Positions 11,111 to 20,198 of a DNA stretch of 64,000 nt are shown here, one piece after another. The stretch's first letter is position 1, and the number at the start of each line of letters is the position of its first letter. A model generated the notes under the pieces. That model was not told the origin of the DNA. It did not search any database and worked only from the letters and a program-made list of their open reading frames with translations. Source of the DNA: Neisseria sp. (lineage in GTDB: Bacteria > Pseudomonadota > Gammaproteobacteria > Burkholderiales > Neisseriaceae); contig JAUMYW010000005.1 in NCBI GenBank assembly GCA_030528455.1, positions 19,525 through 83,524 of the forward strand, in the 5' to 3' direction. The translations under genes and the position numbers were made by a program.

Positions 11111-12199
11111 ATGTTGAAGTATAAGTACAAAAGGTACCGTCTTCCTGAACTGTTATCGCTGGTGTTGCCCTTGGCGGCATGGGTGCTTTATTTTTTCGGT
11201 ATCGGAAGCAGCGGCTGGCTGCAGACGGCTAGCGGTTTGCTGCTGGTGGGCTGCGTGTTGTCGGCCGTGCATCATGCGGAAATTGTGGCGCATAGAGTGG
11301 GGGAACCGTTCGGTACGATTATTCTGGCATTGGCGATTACGGTCATTGAGGTGGCATTGATTGTATCGCTGATGATTGCGGGGGGAGACAGTGCGGCAAA
11401 ATTGGCAAGAGATACGGTTTTTGCTGCCATCATGCTGATTCTTAACGGAATTTTGGGTTTGTGTCTGATGGTGGGGGGCTTGAAGCACTATGAGCAGTTT
11501 TTCGGTAAGAAGTCTGCCAGTACTGCGCTGGTAACCTTGGTGTCGATTTTGGTTTTGACTCTGGTGTTGCCGAACTTTACTACCAGTACTGTGGGTCCGA
11601 CCTACAGTACCGAGCAGATGGTTTTTGTGGCAGTGGTCAGTTTGGTGCTGTATATCTCGTTTATGCTGATGCAGACGGTTCGGCATCGTGATTATTTTCT
11701 GCCGGAGGGGGTGGTGCATCAAGGGCATGCCGCACCTCCATCTTGGGGGGCAGCTCTGACCAGTTTGTGTTTTCTGCTGATTTGTTTGGTGATTGTGGTA
11801 TTGTCGGCCAAATCACTGTCGCCGACTGTGGAGGCTGTTCTGGCGGATTGGGGAGCTCCGCAAGCATTGGTCGGGGTGATTATTGCGGCAGTTGTGCTGA
11901 TGCCGGAAGGCTTGGCTGCTGTCGCGGCGGCCCGGCGTAATCTGCTGCAAACCAGTATTAATCTGGCTTTGGGTTCTGCCTTGGCCAGTATCGGACTGAC
12001 GATTCCGGCTGTTGTGTTTGTTTGTTTGATGTACGATGTTCCGGTAGTTTTGGGTTTGGATTTCAAGTCGATGATACTGTTGGCTTTATCGTCATTTGTG
12101 GTCATGCTGTCTTTGAACCAGGGGCGGACGAATATGATGTACGGTATTGTTTTGTTGGTTAATCTGGCTGCGTATGTATTTACGGTGATTGTGCCCTGA
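11111..12199 (+). CDS. chaA: ChaA-like calcium/sodium:proton antiporter
   Basis: 362 residues with about eleven hydrophobic segments and the two inverted-repeat signatures of the CaCA superfamily: GTIILALAITVIEVALIV in the first half and GVIIAAVVLMPEGLAAVAAARR in the second, with the acidic E/N positions expected for cation binding. It should be an inner-membrane Ca2+ or Na+/K+:H+ exchanger, by similarity to E. coli ChaA. The 209-base upstream region is AT-rich (11020-11085) and probably holds its promoter. Confidence 0.88.
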   Translation: MLKYKYKRYRLPELLSLVLPLAAWVLYFFGIGSSGWLQTASGLLLVGCVLSAVHHAEIVAHRVGEPFGTIILALAITVIEVALIVSLMIAGGDSAAKLARDTVFAAIMLILNGILGLCLMVGGLKHYEQFFGKKSASTALVTLVSILVLTLVLPNFTTSTVGPTYSTEQMVFVAVVSLVLYISFMLMQTVRHRDYFLPEGVVHQGHAAPPSWGAALTSLCFLLICLVIVVLSAKSLSPTVEAVLADWGAPQALVGVIIAAVVLMPEGLAAVAAARRNLLQTSINLALGSALASIGLTIPAVVFVCLMYDVPVVLGLDFKSMILLALSSFVVMLSLNQGRTNMMYGIVLLVNLAAYVFTVIVP

Positions 12200-12218
12200 G
12201 TGTCGGTGTTTGTCGGTA

Positions 12219-12704
12219 TCACGGGCGGCATTTGAACAGGGCCGTCCATGTGCCTGCCAGTACAACAGCGGAAAACAGCAGACTCCATACAGGAAGGGGC
12301 AGGCCGAACAGCCATTCGCGTGTACCGCAGTCGCCCAAACCGCGTACGGCGAATTCCCAGTAGTCGAACAAGGGCCATTCGCGCAGACGGAATGTCCACG
12401 GCGCGCCGCAGCTCGGACGCAGGTCGGATGGCAGTGATTGCAGCCAAAGCTGGTATGCGGCGACAGTTCCGCACCATAGTGCGGGCAGGCTCATCAGCAG
12501 TGTGGCGGTACGGCGTGCGGCGGTTTTGCGTGTCGGCAGCAGAAGCGAGAGGGCGGCTGCCAGTGTGAACGACAAAACGGAGAGGCGTTGTACGATACAT
12601 AGCGGGCAAGGGTTGAGCAGTAAAACGTATTGGGCGAAAAACGATGCGGCAGAACAGACAATGCCGACTGCCAGCAGCAGGAGATTGACGGTGCGGTAGG
12701 TCAT
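12219..12704 (-). CDS. dsbB: Disulfide bond formation protein B
   Basis: 161 residues from ATG at 12704. Four hydrophobic segments and two periplasmic cysteine pairs are visible: CPLC (Cys33/Cys36) and Cys99/Cys126, the set DsbB uses to pass electrons from DsbA to quinone. The protein recharges the periplasmic oxidant DsbA. The in-frame upstream extension to 12992 overlaps uptake sequences and is not credible. It converges with chaA. Confidence 0.93.
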   Translation of the reverse strand: MTYRTVNLLLLAVGIVCSAASFFAQYVLLLNPCPLCIVQRLSVLSFTLAAALSLLLPTRKTAARRTATLLMSLPALWCGTVAAYQLWLQSLPSDLRPSCGAPWTFRLREWPLFDYWEFAVRGLGDCGTREWLFGLPLPVWSLLFSAVVLAGTWTALFKCRP

Positions 12705-12826
12705 GGTGTGTAAGAGGCGGGGTCGGATGGTTGATATATGATTGCAGTGTGTGCAGACGGTAAAACCGGGAATTTGAAACAGCGGTTCCGATGCCGTCTG
12801 CAGCTGTTTTGAGATACCGGCGGCCT

Positions 12827-13201
12827 TTACAAGCCGTTCCAATATGTGCTTGCCATTATCAGCAGCAGTACGGCGGCGGTAATTGCCAGTATGATTTTCA
12901 GGGAAATGTCGGCTTCGGGTGTCCGGTAGTCTTTCGGCATCGGGCTGCCGATACGTTCTTCGCGCAGGACGGTTTGCTGTTCGGCAATCCATTTGTCGTG
13001 TGCACGGCGGCTTTCGGGGTTGCTCAAAACGGCGTAGGCTTGATTAATCAGCCGAATGATGCGTTCGGCATCGGGTGTTGCCGGTTTGCAGTCGGGGTGG
13101 TATTGCCTGCACAGGCGGCGGTAGGCGGTACGGATGTCTTCGTCTGTGGCATCGGGGGGGACTTTCAGATTGTCGTAGTGGGTGTGAGGCGGCTGTTTCA
13201 T
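12827..13201 (-). CDS. Small J-domain protein with C-terminal membrane anchor
   Basis: 124 residues. Residues 7-70 form a J-domain with the essential HPD tripeptide at 35-37 (RQYHPDCKP), which stimulates Hsp70 ATPase. Residues 101-119 (ISLKIILAITAAVLLLIMA) are a single membrane segment near the C-terminus. It would recruit DnaK (encoded at about 31 kb) or another Hsp70 to the inner membrane face. It is not DnaJ itself, since the G/F, zinc and substrate domains are absent. Client unknown. Confidence 0.87.
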   Translation of the reverse strand: MKQPPHTHYDNLKVPPDATDEDIRTAYRRLCRQYHPDCKPATPDAERIIRLINQAYAVLSNPESRRAHDKWIAEQQTVLREERIGSPMPKDYRTPEADISLKIILAITAAVLLLIMASTYWNGL

Positions 13202-13220
13202 GGCATCATTGGCGTATCGG

Positions 13221-13249
13221 AAGCCGTCTGCAGGTGTTGCAGACGGCTT
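13221..13249 (-). repeat. Inverted uptake-sequence pair
   Basis: 12-bp stem 13221-13232 with 13238-13249, five-base loop. It lies between the trans-sulfuration gene stop and the J-domain start, without a T tract on either side. Confidence 0.7.
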
Positions 13250-13254
13250 GTAGT

Positions 13255-14421
13255 TTACAGGGTGGTATCGAGTGCGGCGGCAATGTCTTGGTAAATATCT
13301 TCGATGTCTTCGATGCCGACCGAGAAGCGCAGAAGCCCCATGCGGATGCCTGCGGTGGTTTTGACATCGTGCGGCACGCCGCTGTGCGACTGCGAGTAGC
13401 TGTGGTTGACCAGGCTTTCCACGCCGCCCAGGCTGGCTGCCATTTTAACCAGTTTCATATTTTTGATAACGCTGTTGGCGGCTTCTTTACTGTCGTTTTT
13501 CAACAAAACGCTGACCACGCCGCCGCGTCCTTTCGGCATTTGGCGCAGGGCGAGTTCGTGGTGTTCGTGGGACGGCAGGCCGGGATAGTAAACCCGTTCG
13601 ACGGCAGGGTGCCGTTCCAGGCGGCGCGCCAGTTCCAAGGCGTTTTCGCAATGGCGTTCCATGCGTACGGACAGGGTTTTGATGCCGCGCAATACCAGCG
13701 CGCAGTCCATCGGACCGGCCACGCCGCCGGTGTTCACCATCATGTTTTGCAGCGGTTTGACGAGCGTTTGATTTTTCACGACGACAATGCCCATCAAAAC
13801 ATCGGAATGGCCGCAAAGGTATTTGGTTGCCGAATGGAAGACAATGTCGCAGCCCAGTGCGAGCGGATTTTGCAGATAGGGTGTGGCGAAAGTGTTGTCG
13901 ATGCCGACCAGTGCGCCAGCGGCTTTGGCTTTGGCGGCCAGCGTTTCGATGTCCACCAAGCGCAGCAGCGGGTTGGACGGTGTTTCCAGCCAAACCATCT
14001 TCACATTTTGATGTTCGGCCAAGGCGCGGTCGAGGTTTTCGGGGCGGCTCAAATCGGCGAATACAACGTTCACGCCCCATTGTGCGTACACTTCGGTCAG
14101 CAAATCGTAGCTGCCGCCGTAAATATCGCTGACGGCGACAATCGTGTCTCCCGGGCGCAGGAATGTACGGAAAACGCAGTCGATGCCCGCCATGCCGCTG
14201 GCAAAAGCGAAACCGGCCGTGCCGCCTTCGAGAGCGGCAACCGTGTCTTCCAAAACCTTGCGGGTCGGGTTGCTCAGGCGGGAATAGCGGAAAGGAACGG
14301 ATTCGCCGATTTCTTTCAATGCAAACATCGAGTTTTGGTAAATCGGCGGCATGACGGCGCGGTGGTGTTCGGTACAGTCGTAAGACGAATGGATGGCTTC
14401 GGTTGCAAAGCGGTAGGGCAT
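13255..14421 (-). CDS. Trans-sulfuration enzyme (cystathionine gamma-synthase/O-succinylhomoserine sulfhydrylase family)
   Basis: 388 residues from ATG at 14421, behind an AAGGAGAA ribosome site. The PLP lysine is K200 in HSATKYLCGHSD; YSRLSNPT near residue 47 and ETPSNPLL are further Cys/Met-metabolism PLP-enzyme blocks. Members act at gamma carbons in methionine or cysteine synthesis. Closely related enzymes differ in substrate (cystathionine synthase, sulfhydrylase, or gamma-lyase), and sequence alone does not settle which this is. The gene diverges from folE2. Confidence 0.88.
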   Translation of the reverse strand: MPYRFATEAIHSSYDCTEHHRAVMPPIYQNSMFALKEIGESVPFRYSRLSNPTRKVLEDTVAALEGGTAGFAFASGMAGIDCVFRTFLRPGDTIVAVSDIYGGSYDLLTEVYAQWGVNVVFADLSRPENLDRALAEHQNVKMVWLETPSNPLLRLVDIETLAAKAKAAGALVGIDNTFATPYLQNPLALGCDIVFHSATKYLCGHSDVLMGIVVVKNQTLVKPLQNMMVNTGGVAGPMDCALVLRGIKTLSVRMERHCENALELARRLERHPAVERVYYPGLPSHEHHELALRQMPKGRGGVVSVLLKNDSKEAANSVIKNMKLVKMAASLGGVESLVNHSYSQSHSGVPHDVKTTAGIRMGLLRFSVGIEDIEDIYQDIAAALDTTL

Positions 14422-14628
14422 GGCGTTCTCCTTGAAATGCCGCGTTATTTTAGGCTGTCTGCAAAGGGCTGACAACACGGTCGGCAGGCAGCCATAGTCT
14501 GTTGCTTCCGAAGTATAGTTATTCTCAATTTGACGGCGATTGCCCGTCGGGCGTTCGGTCTATATACTTGCGCCTGTAAAAACAAGGCTCGGGCCGTTCA
14601 CACACATATACATAAAGGATACCTTCGC

Positions 14629-15408
14629 ATGACCGCCATTGCAGACGTGCAAAGCAGCAGAGACCTGCGCAATATGCCGATTAACCAGGTCGGTATTAAG
14701 GATTTACGTTTCCCGATTACGCTTGATACTGCAGACGGCATACAGCCGACCGTTGCCCGTCTGACCATGACCGTGAGCCTGCCTGCCGATCAGAAAGGCA
14801 CGCATATGTCGCGATTTGTCGCTCTGATGGAAGAGCAAACCGCGCCGTTCGGTGCGGCCGAGCTGAAAAACCTGACGCGGAAAATGCTGGATCTGTTGAA
14901 TGCGGATTCTGGTAAGATCAGCGTGTCGTTTCCTTTTTTTCGCCGCAAAACCGCGCCGGTTTCGGGCATTACATCGCTGCTGGATTATGATGTTTCCGTT
15001 TGCGGCGAGTTTGCAGACGGCATCTACCGCCATACGCTGAAAGTTTTGGTACCGGTAACCAGCCTGTGCCCGTGTTCCAAAGAAATTTCCCAATACGGCG
15101 CGCATAACCAGCGTTCGCACGTTACCCTTACCGTAAACGGCAGCGGCAGCGAAACCGTACAAGTCGAAGAGCTGATTGATTTGGTGGAAAACCAAGCTTC
15201 CTGCCAGCTTTACGGCCTGCTCAAACGCCCCGATGAAAAATACGTTACCGAACGTGCTTACGAGAATCCTAAATTTGTCGAAGACATGGTCCGCGACATT
15301 GCTGTTGCTCTGCGCGACGATAAGCGGGTGGAAAGTTTTGTGGTGGAAAGCGAAAATTTCGAATCCATTCACAATCATTCGGCTTATGCGGTAATCATGT
15401 ATCCTTGA
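14629..15408 (+). CDS. folE2: GTP cyclohydrolase FolE2 (type IB)
   Basis: 259 residues from ATG at 14629, after AAAGGA; the frame is open upstream, but the leader is not conserved-looking. Converts GTP to dihydroneopterin triphosphate, the first step of folate synthesis. The CPCSK motif places the active-site cysteine at 147, the number known for the structurally studied N. gonorrhoeae enzyme; H159 in GAHNQRSH is also as expected. Type IB enzymes replace zinc-dependent FolE and in some bacteria are induced by zinc limitation. A Fur/Zur-like AT-rich sequence lies at 14514-14532. Confidence 0.95.
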   Translation: MTAIADVQSSRDLRNMPINQVGIKDLRFPITLDTADGIQPTVARLTMTVSLPADQKGTHMSRFVALMEEQTAPFGAAELKNLTRKMLDLLNADSGKISVSFPFFRRKTAPVSGITSLLDYDVSVCGEFADGIYRHTLKVLVPVTSLCPCSKEISQYGAHNQRSHVTLTVNGSGSETVQVEELIDLVENQASCQLYGLLKRPDEKYVTERAYENPKFVEDMVRDIAVALRDDKRVESFVVESENFESIHNHSAYAVIMYP

Positions 15409-15419
15409 TTCGCTGTTTC

Positions 15420-15460
15420 AAAAGCCGTCTGCAGCCCGGAGTGCTGCGACGGCTTTTGTT
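15420..15460 (+). terminator. Terminator after folE2
   Basis: Stem AAAAGCCGTC (15420-15429) with GACGGCTTTT (15448-15457), with an inner GCAGC/GCTGC pairing, then Ts. It includes an uptake core. Confidence 0.75.
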
Positions 15461-15512
15461 TGCGGTTCGTATTGCGGAGCGTCCGACCGGCGAGATGCTT
15501 GCCGGAAAACGT

Positions 15513-16262
15513 TCAGCGGTATTGCCACCATCTCCCCAACGCCCGCGCAGCCGCGTCCAAGCCCCAGCCGATGATGCCAATCAGCACAATCGCCGCCATC
15601 AGTTCCGAATAGGCCAAACGGTCGCGCGTGTCCAAAATAAAATAGCCCAAGCCCTCGTTTACGCCCAGCATCTCGCACGGCACCAGCACCACCCACACAA
15701 TGCCAATCGCCAGCCGCAGCCCGTTCAGAATATCGCCCACCACCGCAGGCAGCATGATTTTCAACAGCATTTCCGATTTCGTTGCCGACAGCGAACGCCC
15801 CAATTCCAACCATTGCGCATTGATGTGGCGCACGCCCGAAGCCGTGTTCAGCATCAACGGCCACACCGCTGCAAACGCCAACAGAAAATACACAGGGGCA
15901 TCGCCGATGCCGAACAGCATCACCGCCACCGGCATCCACGACAAAGGCGAAATCATGCGTAAAAACTGGAACGGCGGATTGAGTGTCTGCTCCGTGCGCG
16001 GCGACAAACCCAGCGCGAAACCGAGTGGCACGCCCACCGCCAAGGCACACAGCAGCCCCACTGCCACCCTTTGCAAACTTGCCCAAATATGAGGCCACAA
16101 AGTGCCGTCTGCAATCAGGGTGCTCAGGCTGCCCAGCGCGGCGGCGGGCGCCAGCAGATTGGCAAGCGGCAGGGTTTGTGCTAACAGCCAAGCACCCAGT
16201 TGCCACGCTGCCAACAGCAGCAGCAATCCCGTGCCGCCGTGAAAATAATGTTTGGATTTCAT
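15513..16262 (-). CDS. ABC transporter permease (SsuC/NrtB/TauC-type)
   Basis: 249 residues with about six hydrophobic segments; the binding-protein-dependent transport signature for ATPase coupling lies in the ELGRSLSATKSEMLLKIMLP region. This family imports nitrate, bicarbonate, sulfonates, taurine or thiamine precursors. It is the last gene of a five-gene minus-strand cassette, 37 bases after the binding-protein gene. Substrate not determinable from sequence. Confidence 0.88.
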   Translation of the reverse strand: MKSKHYFHGGTGLLLLLAAWQLGAWLLAQTLPLANLLAPAAALGSLSTLIADGTLWPHIWASLQRVAVGLLCALAVGVPLGFALGLSPRTEQTLNPPFQFLRMISPLSWMPVAVMLFGIGDAPVYFLLAFAAVWPLMLNTASGVRHINAQWLELGRSLSATKSEMLLKIMLPAVVGDILNGLRLAIGIVWVVLVPCEMLGVNEGLGYFILDTRDRLAYSELMAAIVLIGIIGWGLDAAARALGRWWQYR

Positions 16263-16299
16263 CGTATTTCTCTTTCTTTAATGGTTTCAGGCAGCTTAT

Positions 16300-17466
16300 T
16301 TAAAGTGCAAACGTTTCTTGCCGCGTCAGCGCGTTCAGTCCAAACGTCTGCATCAAACCGTTCTGCTGCAAAGCCTGTTCTACAAAACGGCTGTCAAACA
16401 ATTCCTGAGCGGCTTCGGCGGGATTCAATTCCTGCAAAAAGGTGTTCACGCCCGCCAAATGGGTTTCTTTCAGTAGTTTAATCAGCAATTCGCTGTAAGA
16501 CGGAAACGGATAAGGCTGAAAATCAATGCGTTGCTGCTGCCAATCGCGGTGGCGTATCGCGCCGTCCCGCTCGTATTTCGCCCACACGACAGGTTCGGGT
16601 TGTAACACGGCGCGTAATACTTTGGCATCGTGCGGGGTGTATTTTTGTACGCCCTGTTTCGCCAGCAGCGCGGCGGCTTCGGCGCGGTGGTTTTTTGCCC
16701 ACGCGGCTGCCTGAACGAGACTGTTGATGACGCGCTGCACCCATTCGGGGCGGTTTTGGATATTGTGTTCGTGCATCATGGTCAGACAGCAGGCGTGTTC
16801 GCGCCAGATGTCGCCGCTAAAACGCAGGATTTTGCCCACGCCTTTGGCTTCCGCCAGCGCGTTAAACGGCTCGGCAACGATAAAGCCGGCAATCTGTTTG
16901 GAGGCCAGTGCGGCCACCATGTCGGAGGGCGGCATCACGGTCAGACGGACTTGCCCTGCCTGCGGATTTTTTTCGACGACCTGCAAACCGGCGTGGCGAA
17001 GCATCTGTTGGACGATGATGTTGTGTATCGAATACCAAAACGGTATAGCAACGGTCTGACCCTGCAAGTCGCGCAGTTCGCGTAGGTCTGGGCGGACGGT
17101 GAGTGCGGAGCCGCAGGTATGGTTCCACATTAGGGCGCGCACGGGTGCACGGCTGCCGTAGCGCATCCACACGCTCATCGGCGACAGAACGTGTATCAGA
17201 TTGACTTGTCCGCTTAAAAACGCTTCCACCAAGCTTGCCCAAGAGCGGAACAGGACGGGCTTTACTGTTGCCACGCCTGCCTGTTCGAACAGTCCCAGGC
17301 CGTGTGCGACTAAAAGCGGAGAGGCATCCAAAATCGGCAGGTAGCCGATGGTGAGCGGTGCATCGGGTGATGCTGCGGCGCGGCGCGAACAGGCTTGCAG
17401 CAGGGGCAGGGCGGCTGTTGCGCCGAAGAGGGCGGAAAGTTTTAAAAAATCGCGGCGGGTATGCAT
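16300..17466 (-). CDS. ABC transporter substrate-binding lipoprotein (NrtA/SsuA-like)
   Basis: 388 residues. The N-terminus has a twin-arginine pattern (RRDFLK) and a lipobox LQAC (Cys26), suggesting a lipidated, perhaps Tat-exported, periplasmic protein. The body (IGYLPILDASPLLVAHGLGLFEQAG, IAGFIVAEPFN) matches the NMT1/NrtA/SsuA class of two-domain binding proteins that capture nitrate, bicarbonate, sulfonates or pyrimidines. The adjacent ATPase and permease genes complete the importer. Confidence 0.88.
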   Translation of the reverse strand: MHTRRDFLKLSALFGATAALPLLQACSRRAAASPDAPLTIGYLPILDASPLLVAHGLGLFEQAGVATVKPVLFRSWASLVEAFLSGQVNLIHVLSPMSVWMRYGSRAPVRALMWNHTCGSALTVRPDLRELRDLQGQTVAIPFWYSIHNIIVQQMLRHAGLQVVEKNPQAGQVRLTVMPPSDMVAALASKQIAGFIVAEPFNALAEAKGVGKILRFSGDIWREHACCLTMMHEHNIQNRPEWVQRVINSLVQAAAWAKNHRAEAAALLAKQGVQKYTPHDAKVLRAVLQPEPVVWAKYERDGAIRHRDWQQQRIDFQPYPFPSYSELLIKLLKETHLAGVNTFLQELNPAEAAQELFDSRFVEQALQQNGLMQTFGLNALTRQETFAL

Positions 17467-17519
17467 ATCGGATATTCTTTGCCAATTATTCGGAATCGGT
17501 TATTACCAAACCGTCCCGG

Positions 17520-17541
17520 CCGTCTGTAAAACGGCAGACGG
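17520..17541. repeat. Degenerate uptake-sequence hairpin between ATPase and binding-protein genes
   Basis: CCGTCTG (17520-17526) pairs with CAGACGG (17535-17541). The cores deviate at the ends. It sits within the transporter cassette. Confidence 0.5.
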
Positions 17542-17544
17542 AAA

Positions 17545-18342
17545 TCAAATTACAAAATCAACCGTTTTGGTCTGCGTGTTATGCTGTTGTGCCTGTTTCA
17601 GGTTTTGCAGGATGGCTATGCGCAGTGCGCTCATTTCTAACAGTCTGTTTTCACGGGGAAAGGGTGTTTCGGGCTGCCAAGTGCCCACCGTTCGGCCGGG
17701 TGTGCCGCCGATGAGTACGATGCGGTCGGAAACCAGTAGGGCTTCATCGATGTCGTGCGTAACCAAAACGGCGGCAGTACGGTATTTGCGAACAATTTGG
17801 TGAAGAAGTTCCTGCATCTGTGTACGGATGATTTCATCCAGTGCGGAAAACGGTTCGTCCAATAATAAAAGTTGCGGGCGGCGGGCGATGGCCCGAGCAA
17901 GGGACACGCGCTGAGCCATACCGCCGGAAAGTTCGGACGGATATTTGTCTGCGGCGTGTGTCAGGCCGACATCTTCCAAAGCCTCTTCGGCACGGTGTTG
18001 CATTTCCTGTCTGCCGATGACGGGCTGGTGTTTGAAGTTCAGGCCGAATGCCACATTGTCGCGTACGTTCAGCCAAGGCAGTAGGGCGGCGGTTTGAAAC
18101 ATAAAACCGATGCGCGGATGCGGACGGACGACGGTTTCACCGCCGAGCGATACGCTGCCTGACAATGCCGACTTCAAGCCCGAGATTACGCGTAACAGAG
18201 AAGATTTGCCCACACCGCTGGGACCGAGCAGGCTGACCAGTTCGCCCGATGCGATGTCGAGCGAAAAATCTTGCAGGATGGTTTTCAGACGGCCTTGTTC
18301 TTCGTAGCCTAGTGATAAATTACGGACGGATAAAGTATTCAT
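17545..18342 (-). CDS. ABC transporter ATP-binding protein (SsuB/NrtD-type)
   Basis: 265 residues from ATG at 18342. Walker A GPSGVGKS (40-47), Q-loop near 83, signature LSGGMAQR (138-145), Walker B LLLLDEP (158-164) and the H-loop in VLVTHDIDEAL are all intact. It energises the permease and binding protein encoded just downstream. The upstream in-frame extension to 18477 is not supported by a ribosome site. Confidence 0.93.
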   Translation of the reverse strand: MNTLSVRNLSLGYEEQGRLKTILQDFSLDIASGELVSLLGPSGVGKSSLLRVISGLKSALSGSVSLGGETVVRPHPRIGFMFQTAALLPWLNVRDNVAFGLNFKHQPVIGRQEMQHRAEEALEDVGLTHAADKYPSELSGGMAQRVSLARAIARRPQLLLLDEPFSALDEIIRTQMQELLHQIVRKYRTAAVLVTHDIDEALLVSDRIVLIGGTPGRTVGTWQPETPFPRENRLLEMSALRIAILQNLKQAQQHNTQTKTVDFVI

Positions 18343-18454
18343 AGGGTTTTCCGGGTAGTTGGTATTATTTTGCAGACGGCATTCGAAATACGCCGTCCGC
18401 AATTCCCTTGTTATCGGTGTCTGAAGCCCGATTTGAGTTTTATTTGAATCGGTT

Positions 18455-19558
18455 TCAAATAGAAAACTCGCCTTCACTCATAAATTCCAATTCGCTGATT
18501 TCGCGGCGGAGATGTTTGACGGAAGGTGTAACAATGGCGACAAACGCGGCCTCGCGCTGGCGGCGTTGGACGGGGCTGGAAAGCAGATAGCCTTTCGCAC
18601 CGGCGTGCAGTACGGCGGATTGGGCGGCGGTCAGGCTCAATTCGGAGGCGGCTAGGCGTAGTTGCAGTGTTTCCAGCATATTGGCTTCGCCCGACCACGC
18701 TGCTTCGGCCAATTGGCCGGTCTGAAGCCATGAACGTTCCAGGCGTTTGGATAGTTCCGCTTTGCCGTTTTCCAAAAAACAGTTGGTTTCGCAGCCGACA
18801 TCGGCCAAGGCGATGTCTTGAATGCAGCCGTCGATGATGCCTGCGCCGATACCGATTTGAAGCAGGATAAAGCCCGCTTTGATGGATTTTATATAATCGG
18901 CAAACTGTTCGGGATGTGCCAAAACGTCTTCATCCGGAACGAAAACATTGTTTAACTTGACGGCAAAAGTGCGCGTGCCTTCCAAGGCGCAGAATTCGGG
19001 GGTGGGAACCAGTTCGACACCTTCGCGGCCGCCGCCGGTAACAAACATGACGTAGCTGTTGCCGATTTGCGCGGTGTTTGCCCAAACATGGTCGTCGCCC
19101 AAATTGGATACCCACGGCAGCAGTCCGTTTACGATGTAGCCGCCTTCGGTTTTTTCTGCCTGCAACAAATGCTCTTCGATACCGGCCAAATGCTTGACCG
19201 TGTTCGACATACCGGTTCCGGCCAGCGTTTTACCGCTTAAAATGTCGGGCAGATAGCGTTTGACCGCCGTGTTCGGCGTTTTGTGCAGATACCAGGCGCA
19301 GGCACTTTGGCACCAGACGGAAAACGCGGTAGAACCGCATACTTTGCCGATTTCGCGGATAACGCCGATTTGGGCGAACAGACCCGAATCCGAGCCGCCT
19401 TCTTCTGCCGTACCAAGCGAGGCATAACCGCCGATACCGCCCAAGGCATGCATAAATTCTTTCGGATAAAGGCCTTTTCGGTCGATGTCTTCAACCAGGG
19501 GCAGCAGTTGTCGCTGTACCAGTTCGGCAACGCGTTCGTGCAGTGCGGTGTGCGGCAT
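18455..19558 (-). CDS. Acyl-CoA dehydrogenase-family flavoprotein
   Basis: 367 residues from ATG at 19558. The fold blocks of acyl-CoA dehydrogenases are present: helical N-terminus, GGIGGYASLGTAEEGGSDSG, the middle beta domain (GTRTFAVKLNNVFVPDEDVL) and a C-terminal helical domain. The usual catalytic Glu region is not obvious. In transporter cassettes of this sort, relatives such as SfnB and DszC/monooxygenase-like proteins act on sulfur compounds rather than fatty acyl-CoA, so a role in processing the imported substrate is plausible but inferred. Confidence 0.82.
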   Translation of the reverse strand: MPHTALHERVAELVQRQLLPLVEDIDRKGLYPKEFMHALGGIGGYASLGTAEEGGSDSGLFAQIGVIREIGKVCGSTAFSVWCQSACAWYLHKTPNTAVKRYLPDILSGKTLAGTGMSNTVKHLAGIEEHLLQAEKTEGGYIVNGLLPWVSNLGDDHVWANTAQIGNSYVMFVTGGGREGVELVPTPEFCALEGTRTFAVKLNNVFVPDEDVLAHPEQFADYIKSIKAGFILLQIGIGAGIIDGCIQDIALADVGCETNCFLENGKAELSKRLERSWLQTGQLAEAAWSGEANMLETLQLRLAASELSLTAAQSAVLHAGAKGYLLSSPVQRRQREAAFVAIVTPSVKHLRREISELEFMSEGEFSI

Positions 19559-19581
19559 GGGAATCTCCAAAGGGTGTGAAA

Positions 19582-19610
19582 AGGCCGTCTGAAAAACGTG
19601 CAGACGGCCT
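19582..19610 (-). terminator. Hairpin of one GAA-type and one GCA-type uptake sequence
   Basis: AGGCCGTCTG (19582-19591) pairs with CAGACGGCCT (19601-19610). On the minus strand it is followed by TTTT, so it can terminate or attenuate transcription between the AhpD-like gene and the dehydrogenase-like gene. Confidence 0.6.
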
Positions 19611-19616
19611 GTCGGG

Positions 19617-20165
19617 TCAGGCAAAGGCCTGCAATTCGGGATTGATTTCGGTCTGCGCCAAATTGTTGGTGTAATTGCACAAAGTGGCCAATGCTACGCC
19701 CAAAACCACTTCCACTGCCTGTTGCTGGCTGTAACCGGCATTGAAAAATGCCTGTAAGGAGGCATCGGAAACTGCTCCTTTGTCTGTCATGACGGCAATG
19801 GTAAAGTCGGCCAAGGCAGACAGTTTGCCGTCTTCAAAGGCGGAGGCATCAACGGCACGGCTGGCGGCGATTGCATTGTCGGACAAGAGTTTTTTCAAAG
19901 TGGCCAATTTGGTATGTCCGGCTACGCAGAAACCGCACTCGTTGGTTTTAGCGGCAATGATTTGTACGACCTCGCGTTCTCCTGCATTCAGGGAGGTGTT
20001 GCCGTTGAGTTTGCCGACTTCCTGGTAGAAGGCCAATGCTTCGGGAGAGTTGGCCAGCACGCCGATTAAGTTCGGCAGGAATCCGTTGTTTTTCAATGCG
20101 GCTTCAACACGCGGCTTGGCTGCTTCAGGGGCGGTTTCCGGTGTGTGTACGGTCAGGCGGGACAT
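19617..20165 (-). CDS. AhpD-like carboxymuconolactone decarboxylase-family protein
   Basis: 182 residues, all-helical, with the redox pair and histidine of the AhpD/CMD superfamily in ECGFCVAGHTK. Such proteins are peroxidase-associated thiol reductases or relatives of unknown role (the uncharacterised peroxidase-related group). It is the first gene of the cassette, preceded by a near-consensus promoter, and is separated from the dehydrogenase-like gene by a hairpin. A redox-protective role for the downstream flavoprotein is inference. Confidence 0.85.
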   Translation of the reverse strand: MSRLTVHTPETAPEAAKPRVEAALKNNGFLPNLIGVLANSPEALAFYQEVGKLNGNTSLNAGEREVVQIIAAKTNECGFCVAGHTKLATLKKLLSDNAIAASRAVDASAFEDGKLSALADFTIAVMTDKGAVSDASLQAFFNAGYSQQQAVEVVLGVALATLCNYTNNLAQTEINPELQAFA

Positions 20166-20198
20166 CTTGTTTCTTTCAGGAAATTATTTGGAAAGCCG

